From Candidatus Bacteroides intestinipullorum (GTDB lineage Bacteria > Bacteroidota > Bacteroidia > Bacteroidales > Bacteroidaceae): 39,710 nucleotides of DNA. The stretch lies in contig JAHLFO010000132.1 in NCBI GenBank assembly GCA_018883785.1, forward strand, positions 1-39,710. Direction: 5' to 3'. Under the pieces are notes generated by a model. That model searched no databases. It was not told where the DNA came from and worked only from the letters and a program-made list of their open reading frames with translations. How positions within the stretch are numbered: the stretch's first letter is position 1; the number at the start of each line of letters is the position of its first letter. The position numbers and the translations under genes are program-made. Below, in pieces: positions 1 through 7,216 of the stretch.

Positions 1-128
1 TTCATCACTGAGGCAATCACCTCGCTGTCTGCCACGTTCATCTGGCAGCCATACGTCTCGATGTACAACTTCTTGTCGCCACCGTCGGTTGCGGATTTTA
101 AGTCCGCTCCCGTGTTCTTTTCGTTCAT
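1..128 (-). CDS. miaB: MiaB, tRNA-2-methylthio-N6-dimethylallyladenosine synthase (5' end only)
   Basis: Reading leftward from the ATG at 128-126 gives 42 codons that run off the window. The peptide contains [16 protein letters not shown], the start of the UPF0004/MTTase N-terminal domain. Its cysteine (YGCQMN) is the first ligand of the auxiliary iron-sulphur cluster. MiaB is a radical-SAM enzyme that adds a methylthio group to i6A37 of tRNAs reading UNN codons. The motif distinguishes the methylthiotransferase family. Assignment to MiaB rather than RimO or MtaB rests on the YGCQMN form and is family knowledge. The first 18 or so residues before the domain are poorly conserved and acidic/polar, as usual. 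A TATCTTTG -7 box lies about 30 bp upstream. Confidence 0.9.
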   Translation of the reverse strand, partial: MNEKNTGADLKSATDGGDKKLYIETYGCQMNVADSEVIASVM

Positions 129-156
129 AAAGCTATAAGTCTTGATTTTTCGTCTG

Positions 157-164
157 CAAAGATA
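157..164 (-). promoter_or_regulatory. Probable -7 box of the miaB promoter
   Basis: On the minus strand this reads TATCTTTG followed by C, matching the Bacteroidetes sigma -7 consensus TAnnTTTG. It lies 29 bp ahead of the miaB ATG. I see no TTTG at the usual 19-21 bp further upstream, so the -33 element is weak or absent. Confidence 0.6.
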
Positions 165-240
165 GGGGTTCGCCGGGAATCGAAGGGCATGAATCGGCAA
201 AAATCAGCCTTTTTCGCCCTTTCAAGATGGGGTATTCCCC

Positions 241-299
241 CGCCCGTGCTTAGGCGAGCTTGCGCCCGTGCTTAGGCAAGGCTGCGCCCTCGGGCGGGG
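241..299. repeat. 22-bp-period tandem repeat array (GC-rich)
   Basis: CGCCCGTGCTTAGGC occurs at 241-255 and again at 263-277, exactly 22 bp apart. A third, degenerate unit starts CGCCC at 285. The array sits in the gap between the lipoprotein gene terminator and the miaB promoter. Its unit resembles the units at 20561-20636 read on the other strand (shared CGCCCGTG and CTTAGGCG). The period is the same as in the arrays at 12158 and 31779. Apart from this array, the terminator and the miaB promoter, I see nothing in 129-469. Confidence 0.75.
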
Positions 300-349
300 A
301 TATACCTCAACTTTCAGGCGCGGATTATGCGGCAGGATGGCATAATGGC

Positions 350-377
350 AAAAAAGGGGGTGCCCCCCGGCACCCCC
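350..377 (-). terminator. Intrinsic terminator downstream of the lipoprotein gene
   Basis: GGGGGTGCC (356-364) pairs perfectly with GGCACCCCC (369-377) around a 4-nt loop. On the minus strand the 9-bp stem is followed at once by TTTTTT (355-350). It lies about 95 bp past the stop codon at 470 and would end the whole 11890-470 transcription unit. Confidence 0.85.
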
Positions 378-469
378 CTCAAACAAAACAAACATAAAGC
401 GGAAACCTTTTCCGCGAACCTCATACGCCTCACGGCGGAAAAGGTTGTATCTTAAAGCCTAATTATTAA

Positions 470-1957
470 TTATTCAGGTTTCGTGGTTTCTTCTGCATCC
501 GGATTGAGCTTGTACATACGAATGCCACTCTTACCGTAAGCCACATAGATATACTTGCTGCCGTCGTTGAATTCTCCAGCTACCACAAAGTTACAAGAAT
601 GGCGTTCTGCGGTTTCCGTTTTGGCGGGTTGGTAATTTCCATCCTCGTCGCGCTGCGGGGCACCGTTCTCATCGTAATTCTCTACCTCGAAAGCAAAGAG
701 TTCCAATCCACCATCTTCCTTGAAGGTGTATACTCGGAGACCTTGCGAAGTGGCAGCATACAGATAGTCATCATCAGCAAAAAGACCGGTAGTGTAGGGG
801 CCATTGTTTTGCTTGTCTGCGTCCTGCGTCTGCCAGCGTACTTCTCTACCATTGTCATTAAGGTCGTGTACGCGCAGACCATTCCAACCGGCTGCCACAT
901 AGGCATACCCATCTTTCACCACCAATACGTGCTTGCCATATTTTTGAGCCTCTGTACCATCAACAAGTTCCCAGCCCAAGAATTTACCGTTCTCATCCAC
1001 TTCGTATTTCTCAGCAGAACGCTCAGAAGAGAGCAGCTTGTATCCCAAGCGGTAATTAGGGTAATGTTGCTCTTCGTCATTCAGGATAATGATAGCCTCA
1101 TCCGTATCATCGCGAAGCATATACTTGGCATCATCGGTCACATACTTACCTCCCCAATCTACTCTGGGTTTAGCATCATGCAAATTCAACTCTGCGCGAT
1201 TATTGCCCTCAGCGTCTTGATAAGGACCAGCTTCAATGTTTTCATTAAAAGTTCCAAATGTTCCAGTATAACCAGAAATGGCAATTATTTGGCCGTCTTC
1301 AGTTACAGCAGTTGCGTTTACAGAAGATCCCGGGAAGCCAATAATTTCATACTCCAGTGGAGCTGTAGATCCACTTGTAGCGGCTGATACGTCTGCACGA
1401 GCAACCCCACCTCCATTCTTAACTTGCGTACCCGAAAGGAATAAGTTATTCCCCTTCCGCATGACATGTTCAAACTTCATGTCAGTAGCGACACCCGTCG
1501 AAAGGAGTTTAGGTTGAAAGTAATCTATATCGACGCCTTCATCAGCATCCCCTTGGCTATTCTTATTTATGCTGTACACATCAAAAGCGCCACCCCACAC
1601 AGCAGGCAAAGTCCCTGTCCCAGCCTGCATGTTAGAGTGCCATGTTGCATACAGGAAACTCTTTTCTGTATCAAAATAAAGAGAAGTCACCGACCAATTA
1701 TACGCTGCTTGTGGCGTCGGTACATCCACTTTAGCCACCAAGCTCAATCTCTCACTCTTCAATGCGCGAGTTTGGGGATATACATGCACACGCCCAGCTT
1801 GGGACGCCGCATCATACATCTGCATCTCGCCAACATACTCGTTGACTTCCGGCTCTGGATCCGGAGTCGGATTTTCATTCACGACGTTGTCGTCGCTGCA
1901 AGCTGCGGTCATCATGAGGGCCGCAAAGCCTGCCAACCAATAAAACTTCTTGTTCAT
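470..1957 (-). CDS. Surface-type lipoprotein with beta-propeller-like (LVIVD-like) repeats
   Basis: The 495-residue product starts with a lipoprotein signal peptide: lysines at 3-4, a hydrophobic core, and lipobox TAAC with C20. SDDN follows, the kind of acidic stretch Bacteroidetes use to export lipoproteins to the cell surface. I chose the ATG at 1957 because it places the signal peptide at the N-terminus; an in-frame ATG exists at 2011. The body contains repeats of the form DGYAYVAAGWNGLRVHD and DDYLYAATSQGLRVYTF, and near the end YIYVAYGKSGIRMY. These resemble LVIVD or related beta-propeller blades. No catalytic motif is recognisable. It follows the hybrid kinase stop by 136 bp and precedes a strong terminator, so it is probably the last gene of the exopolysaccharide operon. 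Its GC content is lower than that of the neighbouring genes. Its role is unknown; a surface polysaccharide- or protein-binding role is a guess. Confidence 0.7.
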   Translation of the reverse strand: MNKKFYWLAGFAALMMTAACSDDNVVNENPTPDPEPEVNEYVGEMQMYDAASQAGRVHVYPQTRALKSERLSLVAKVDVPTPQAAYNWSVTSLYFDTEKSFLYATWHSNMQAGTGTLPAVWGGAFDVYSINKNSQGDADEGVDIDYFQPKLLSTGVATDMKFEHVMRKGNNLFLSGTQVKNGGGVARADVSAATSGSTAPLEYEIIGFPGSSVNATAVTEDGQIIAISGYTGTFGTFNENIEAGPYQDAEGNNRAELNLHDAKPRVDWGGKYVTDDAKYMLRDDTDEAIIILNDEEQHYPNYRLGYKLLSSERSAEKYEVDENGKFLGWELVDGTEAQKYGKHVLVVKDGYAYVAAGWNGLRVHDLNDNGREVRWQTQDADKQNNGPYTTGLFADDDYLYAATSQGLRVYTFKEDGGLELFAFEVENYDENGAPQRDEDGNYQPAKTETAERHSCNFVVAGEFNDGSKYIYVAYGKSGIRMYKLNPDAEETTKPE

Positions 1958-2093
1958 AACTCTACTTTTTAAATAATTAAACAATTGTTTTTCGCTTCTC
2001 ATTTGTTTCATTTACTCCTTTCCGTTACTGCTTTAAGTTCATTACCTATTGTTTGTTTCATCTTCTTGTTATTTCTGTCTCCCGTCTTTCCTC

Positions 2094-3407
2094 CTACAGG
2101 AACACAAACGCCTGGCGGAGCAGGGTTTCCACGCGCTTGCGCAGTTGCAGTGTGTTCACCGGTTTGGACATGTACGAATTCATGCCGCTGTTCAGGATGC
2201 GCTCCTCGTCTGATGCGTAGGCATAGGCGGTGAGCGCCAATATGGGTACGTCCGTAGAGAGTTTGCGGATTTCGCGGGTGGCCTCGTAGCCGTCCATCAC
2301 GGGCATGTTGATGTCCATCAGGATGAGTTGCGGATGGCACTGGCTGAACATGTCCACCGCCTCGCGTCCGTTCCAAGCGTGATAGAGGTTGTAGTCCTTG
2401 GAGAGGATGGCCTTTATCAGCTTGTAGTTGCTCTCGTTGTCTTCCGCCACGAGGATGTTGACCCGCTGCGAAGCAGGGAGCGCCGCCTTCTGGCTCTGTG
2501 TCTTCGGCTGTGCCTGCTCCTTGGCTGGCCGGTAGGGAATGTCGAACCAGAAGGTCGACCCCCTGCCCGGTTCGGACTCCACGCCGATCTGCCCGCCCAA
2601 GGTTTCGGCTATGCTCTTGCAGATGGAGAGGCCGAGGCCCGTGCCCTGCTTGTGCGAACTGAGCTTGACGAAGCGGTCGAAGATGTCCTTCTGCCGTTCC
2701 GGGGCGATGCCGCAACCCGTGTCCTTCACCTGGAAGTGTAACAGGTCGCCCCGCCGTTCGTAGCCGAAGCTGACCGTGCCCCGCTCTGTGAACTTCAGGG
2801 CGTTGGTCAGCAGGTTGGTGATGAGCTGCGTCAGGCGGTTGCGCTCGGAATGTATCATGCACGATTCCATGCCTGTGGTGTAGGACAGCGTGACGGGCTT
2901 CTCCTCGGAGGTAAGACGCAGCTGCATGGCGTCGTAGATCTCCTTCATCAACTTGTTCAGGTCGAAGTCCGTGTAGGTGAATTCCACCGTGCCCGCCTCT
3001 ATCTTGGAGAGGTCGAGGATGTCGTTCACCAGCTGTAGCAGCAAGTCGCTGTTGTTCTCGATGATGTGGACATACTCCGTCCGTTCTTCCTCGGTCCCTG
3101 CATGGACCAGCAGCTCGCTGAAGCCCACGATGGCACTGAGCGGCGTGCGTATCTCGTGGCTCATGTTGGAGAGGAAGGACGACTTCAGTCGGCTGGACTC
3201 TTCGGCTTGCCGCTTGGCCTCCCGCAGTTGTTCCTCCAGTGCCTCGGCAACCTCCACCTTCTTGTTCAGCTCGCGGAGCTCTTCTTTCTCCTTCTCCTGC
3301 AACTTACGCAGGCTGTTGAGGGTGCGCACACGCCACAGCAGGAAGACGATGACCGCACCCAGAAGCACAGCCAAGCATACCAGCAAGATAGTTGTCGTCG
3401 TCATCAT
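2094..3407 (-). CDS. Hybrid sensor histidine kinase/response regulator
   Basis: 437 residues. A single N-terminal membrane segment (about 6-26) has no periplasmic sensor domain. A coiled coil (about 30-75) follows, then a HisKA domain with phosphoacceptor H84 in NMSHEIRTPLSAIVGFSELL. The HATPase domain carries an N box (about 190-205, NLLTNALKF), a G1 box DTGCG at 229-233, and GTGLGL at 255-260. A C-terminal receiver (about 316-435) has acidic residues ED at 322-323, phosphoacceptor D365 in LMDINMPVMDG, and K415. All catalytic residues are intact. With no extracellular domain it probably senses through the membrane or takes its signal from partners. It follows the response regulator gene by 59 bp in the same operon. 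The output is probably phosphotransfer to the upstream receiver protein (inference). Confidence 0.92.
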   Translation of the reverse strand: MMTTTTILLVCLAVLLGAVIVFLLWRVRTLNSLRKLQEKEKEELRELNKKVEVAEALEEQLREAKRQAEESSRLKSSFLSNMSHEIRTPLSAIVGFSELLVHAGTEEERTEYVHIIENNSDLLLQLVNDILDLSKIEAGTVEFTYTDFDLNKLMKEIYDAMQLRLTSEEKPVTLSYTTGMESCMIHSERNRLTQLITNLLTNALKFTERGTVSFGYERRGDLLHFQVKDTGCGIAPERQKDIFDRFVKLSSHKQGTGLGLSICKSIAETLGGQIGVESEPGRGSTFWFDIPYRPAKEQAQPKTQSQKAALPASQRVNILVAEDNESNYKLIKAILSKDYNLYHAWNGREAVDMFSQCHPQLILMDINMPVMDGYEATREIRKLSTDVPILALTAYAYASDEERILNSGMNSYMSKPVNTLQLRKRVETLLRQAFVFL

Positions 3408-3466
3408 AGTTCCGTATATGTATATATCACGTTAACGTCATCAATTCTCTTCATCAACCGTGGTGC

Positions 3467-4483
3467 TTATTGTCCCATCTGGAGCAACACCTGGAAGTGG
3501 CACTGACCGTCAGGGGTCTGCTCGTAAGTCACGGCGCCATTCATCTTCAAGGCCACCTCCAAAGCCAGGGCTACGCGGAAGTCGGTGTCCAGCTTCGCCT
3601 TGCCGTCCGGGGTGCAGGCAATGAGGATGTTGGCCAATCCTCCGTCCACGCTGCCGCTGACGGTTATGGCTCCCTTGCCCAACTGGCAGGCACAGGACAA
3701 CAGGTTGGTGAAGACCGCCTTGAGCAATAGAGGGTCTGCCATCACGTGAATCTGTCCGGCCAGCTTCACGTTCCACTTGACCTTGCGGGCTTGTGCCGCC
3801 GGGGCCAGCAGGCTGATGACGTAGTCCAAGCTGTCGTTCACCGACAGGCGTTCGGTCTTCATCTCCAGGTCCTGCACGCGCTGCGCCGCCCAGCCCACGA
3901 GGCTCTCGGACGTGTGGTCCCGCAAGGCGTAGAGGCTCTCGTCGACGAGAGACAGCGGCATGGAGAGTGCCAGGTCGCCCAAGTGGCGTGCCAGGTTGTC
4001 CTCGCCACAGCAGGCCATGCCTGCCAGCAGACGGATGGCGGCATCCCATCCCAGTCCGGCCTCGGTCTTTTGCTCCTTATCCTTCCGCTTGCTCTTCGAG
4101 AGGTTAATCTGGGTGATGATACAGTTCACGATGTGCTCCTGGATGAAGGGCTTCGTGATGAATTCGTTGGCACCGGCCTCCAGGCCCGTCTTGATGTCGG
4201 TATCCGAGTTCAATGCAGAGAGCATGATGACAGGGATGTCGGCCGTATCGGGATTGGACCGTATGGCACGTGTCGCCTCAAATCCGTTCATGCCCGGCAT
4301 GAGGATATCCATCAGGATGATGTCCGGCCGTGTACGGGTCAGCAAATCCAAAGCCTGCTGTCCGCTGTTGGCACTCACGACGTTGAATTTTAGTTTCGAG
4401 AGCATTCCCTTCACCAGCAGGATATTGGTCGGAATGTCATCCACCACCAGCACGGTGTATTTCGAGTAATCCGTTTCGTTCAT
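3467..4483 (-). CDS. Response regulator with degenerate histidine-kinase-like C-terminus
   Basis: 338 residues. Residues 9-125 are a complete receiver: DD at 15-16, phosphoacceptor D59 in LMDILMPGMNG, S89 in the MLSA motif, and K111 in TKPF. The rest (about 140-338) has no DNA-binding domain. It looks like a decayed kinase core. Helices around 150-225 sit where a dimerisation domain would be. LLLKAVFTNLLSCACQLGKG (252-271) imitates an N box but lacks the Mg-binding asparagine pattern. The DxGxG motif is replaced by TPDGKAKLD, and there is no GTGLGL. I infer loss of ATP binding and a protein-protein output. It lies between the dehydrogenase (35 bp) and hybrid kinase genes. Confidence 0.85.
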   Translation of the reverse strand: MNETDYSKYTVLVVDDIPTNILLVKGMLSKLKFNVVSANSGQQALDLLTRTRPDIILMDILMPGMNGFEATRAIRSNPDTADIPVIMLSALNSDTDIKTGLEAGANEFITKPFIQEHIVNCIITQINLSKSKRKDKEQKTEAGLGWDAAIRLLAGMACCGEDNLARHLGDLALSMPLSLVDESLYALRDHTSESLVGWAAQRVQDLEMKTERLSVNDSLDYVISLLAPAAQARKVKWNVKLAGQIHVMADPLLLKAVFTNLLSCACQLGKGAITVSGSVDGGLANILIACTPDGKAKLDTDFRVALALEVALKMNGAVTYEQTPDGQCHFQVLLQMGQ

Positions 4484-4518
4484 AATTGTACGCGCTTAGT
4501 TCCTAATAAACTTATTCA

Positions 4519-5790
4519 CTACAAATAATAGTCTGCATCGGGCAGCACGTTCATGGCATCGAACAGGATGCCGTGCTCCTTCAGCAGCGGGCGGAGAGGT
4601 ATGGACAAGAACTCCTTGTGGGCCACGCAAAGGATGATGGCGTCAAACTCGCCCTTGTGTTCCTCCAGATTGTCCAGCAGGTGGATGCGGTAGCGCTGCG
4701 CCACTTCCTCGGGCCTGACAACGGGGTCGTAGACCGATACATGGTCGGTGACGCGGCGCAGGCAGCTGTACACATCCTCCACCTTGGTGTTGCGCGTGTC
4801 GGGACAGTTGGCCTTGAAGGAAAAACCCAGTATCAGCAGCCGCGAATCCACCACGTGCAACCGCCGCTCCATCATGCACTTGGTCAGCACGCCGGAGACA
4901 AAGTGGGCCATGTTCTCGTTGATGACGCGGGCCTCCATGATGAGGCGGGGATAGACGTTGTAGGCCCATGCCCCGTGGATCAGGTAGTAGGGGTCTACAC
5001 CGATGCAATGGCCGCCCACCAGCCCCGGGCGCACGTTCAGGAAGTTCCACTTGGTGGAGGCGCAGTCCAGCACTTCGGTGGTGCTGATGCCCATGGCGCG
5101 GAAGACGGTGCACAGTTCGTTCATCAGGGCGATGTTCACGTCGCGCTGAGTGTTCTCCACCACCTTGGCGGCCTCGGCCACACGGATGGACGACGCACGG
5201 CAGGTGCCGTTGGTCAGCACGGAGTTATACAGCCGCTCCACGAAGTCGAGGGTGTCCGGTGTGGAGCCGGAAACGATCTTGGTGATGTTCTCCACGGTAT
5301 GTTCACGGTCGCCGGGATTGATGCGCTCGGGCGAGTAGCCCACGTAATAGTCCGCGTTGAAGGTCAGTCCGGACCTGCCACTGAGCATCGGCACACAGAT
5401 TTGCTCGGTGCAACCGGGGAAGACGGACGATTCGTAGATCACGACGTCGCCTTTCTTCAACAATCCGCCTACAGTGGCACTGGCCATCCTCAGCGGGGTA
5501 AGGTCGGGATTGTTGTCATCGTCCACAGGCGTGGACACGCAAATGACGTATACATTGCAGTCGCGCAGGTCTTCGGTATCGGTGGTTAGCCGCAGGTTGT
5601 TCTTCAAGCGGTCTTCCAGCGTGGCGGCGTCCACCTCGCCAGTCACGTCATAAGCATTCAACAGTTGATCCACACGCTCACTGCAGATTTCCAAGCCATC
5701 CACACGATACCGCTTGGCAAAGAGGCAGGCCAGCGGCAATCCCACATAGCCCAATCCTATAATCCCGATTCTGATGTTCTCAATCTCCAT
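4519..5790 (-). CDS. UDP-N-acetylhexosamine 6-dehydrogenase family (WbpO/TviB-like nucleotide-sugar dehydrogenase)
   Basis: 423 residues, the normal length. The NAD-binding Rossmann motif GLGYVGLP is at 12-19. The central dimerisation helix carries KVVENTQRDVNIALMNE (209-225). The catalytic loop is GGHCIGVDPYYL (259-270) with nucleophile C262. The GHCIGVDPYYL form is typical of dehydrogenases acting on UDP-GlcNAc, UDP-GalNAc or UDP-ManNAc, whereas UDP-glucose enzymes usually carry GGxCFPKD. The C-terminal UDP-binding domain (about 310-423) contains LGFSFKANCPDTRNTK. The reaction would be the NAD-dependent four-electron oxidation of C6 to a uronate. The gene lies 106 bp after the glycosyltransferase in the same orientation, so it probably supplies the charged sugar for that enzyme. 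The exact sugar cannot be fixed from sequence. Confidence 0.9.
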   Translation of the reverse strand: MEIENIRIGIIGLGYVGLPLACLFAKRYRVDGLEICSERVDQLLNAYDVTGEVDAATLEDRLKNNLRLTTDTEDLRDCNVYVICVSTPVDDDNNPDLTPLRMASATVGGLLKKGDVVIYESSVFPGCTEQICVPMLSGRSGLTFNADYYVGYSPERINPGDREHTVENITKIVSGSTPDTLDFVERLYNSVLTNGTCRASSIRVAEAAKVVENTQRDVNIALMNELCTVFRAMGISTTEVLDCASTKWNFLNVRPGLVGGHCIGVDPYYLIHGAWAYNVYPRLIMEARVINENMAHFVSGVLTKCMMERRLHVVDSRLLILGFSFKANCPDTRNTKVEDVYSCLRRVTDHVSVYDPVVRPEEVAQRYRIHLLDNLEEHKGEFDAIILCVAHKEFLSIPLRPLLKEHGILFDAMNVLPDADYYL

Positions 5791-5896
5791 AATATTCTCT
5801 AATCTACCGGTCGTTTGTTGTTTTATCTATTTTTTCTTCTCTCTTTGTTTGTTTCTCTCCATCGTGGTTCTTCTCATCGTATCGCTGCGTTTCTCC

Positions 5897-7216
5897 CTAT
5901 GCCCGCTCCAGCTGCGCCCAGACGGACGACTTGCGGGGGTTCCACGGGTCGCGGTAGGACGTGAAGAAGAACAGCTCGCTGGTATGCGCCCACAGTCTCG
6001 CCAAGCGCAGGTAGTAACCGTTGTAGAGCGACACGAGGGGCAAGTAGGCGAAGAGGTAAAGCTCTTCCCTGCGACGCTCGGTCACGATCATCACGATACC
6101 GAACGCTATCAGCGAGAAGCAGTAGCGGATGAAGAAGCCCAGGAATACCACCTCGAAGAAGTGATTGTTCTGCGTCAACACCAGGTTGATGATGTAGATC
6201 AGCCAGACGTAGTTCAGCACCGAGTCGTAGACAATGCTCTCCAGGTTCGACAGGAAGTTGAGCGTGGAGAAGTTGCGGTTGGGCAACAGGATGTCGCGGT
6301 GCTTGCGCAGGCGGAAACGCACGAGCGACTTGGACCAGCGCAGACGTTGTTTGAACAGGTTGACCCACGAAGTGGGCACGCTGGTCATGCACACGGCATT
6401 TCCGGCAAAGTGTACCTTCCAGCCTGCCTTGCGTATCTTCTGCGTGATGTCGCCGTCCAGTCCCGGGCCGATGTCCCAGTACCCTATCTGACGGAGGACC
6501 TTCGTATCGAACGCGCCGAACGCTCCAGAGATGATGTGGTAGATGCCCAGCGTACTGGTGACGGTGCGACCCACCATGATGGTCTTCAGATATTCCAACG
6601 CTTGGAGGGAGGTACAGATGGTGTCCTTGTCGTTGCGCACCTTGACGCATCCGCCCACGGCCTTGATGTTGGGGTCGAGGTAGAAGGGCAGGAGGATCTT
6701 CTCTATCGCGTCACGGTCCAAGGAAGAGTCGGCATCGAGATGCACGACATATTTCCCCCGGGCATAGTAGGCGCCGAAGTTGGCTGCACTGGCTTTGCCG
6801 CCACGCACGTTCAGGCGAAGGTAGCGGCTGATGAGGCCGCGGCGCTCCAGGTCGGTATATATCTGTGGCGTGGTGTCGTCCGAGCCGTCATCCACGATGA
6901 TGATTTCAAAGTTCTTGTACGTCTGCTCCTGTAGCGACTTGAGCAAGGCGTAGATATGCTCACCTTCGTTCTTACCGGGCACGAGGATGCTGACCAGCGG
7001 ATTGTCCTTGCGGAGCGACACGGTGGCCTGCTCGTCGGCGCGCACGATGGACTTCCACGTGGCGCAGCGGTAGAGCGTCACAAGGATCTCTGCCAGGTAG
7101 TAGCGCGGAAACTCGATGAAGAACAGGAACCAGTAGGTGTTCAGGATGCTCGAGATAGACAAACCCTCCAGGTAGGTCACAAACGTATCCAGCGTGTCGA
7201 AGATGTAGTTCATCAT
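5897..7216 (-). CDS. Processive family 2 glycosyltransferase (Alg8/HasA/PgaC-like polysaccharide synthase)
   Basis: 439 residues from the ATG at 7216, which has AAGGAGG 7 bp upstream and overlaps the previous stop as ATGA. One membrane segment lies near 28-47. The GT-A core has DD at 109-110 (VDDGSDD), the metal-binding DAD at 161-163, the presumed catalytic aspartates in GLDGD at 252-256, and QRLRW at 290-294, the QxxRW signature of processive synthases. About three membrane segments follow (near 327-347, 353-378, 385-404). This architecture polymerises a UDP- or GDP-sugar at the inner membrane while threading the chain outward. No PilZ domain is present. The next gene makes a UDP-sugar uronate, so a uronate-containing polymer is plausible. 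Sugar specificity is not deducible here. Confidence 0.9.
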   Translation of the reverse strand: MMNYIFDTLDTFVTYLEGLSISSILNTYWFLFFIEFPRYYLAEILVTLYRCATWKSIVRADEQATVSLRKDNPLVSILVPGKNEGEHIYALLKSLQEQTYKNFEIIIVDDGSDDTTPQIYTDLERRGLISRYLRLNVRGGKASAANFGAYYARGKYVVHLDADSSLDRDAIEKILLPFYLDPNIKAVGGCVKVRNDKDTICTSLQALEYLKTIMVGRTVTSTLGIYHIISGAFGAFDTKVLRQIGYWDIGPGLDGDITQKIRKAGWKVHFAGNAVCMTSVPTSWVNLFKQRLRWSKSLVRFRLRKHRDILLPNRNFSTLNFLSNLESIVYDSVLNYVWLIYIINLVLTQNNHFFEVVFLGFFIRYCFSLIAFGIVMIVTERRREELYLFAYLPLVSLYNGYYLRLARLWAHTSELFFFTSYRDPWNPRKSSVWAQLERA

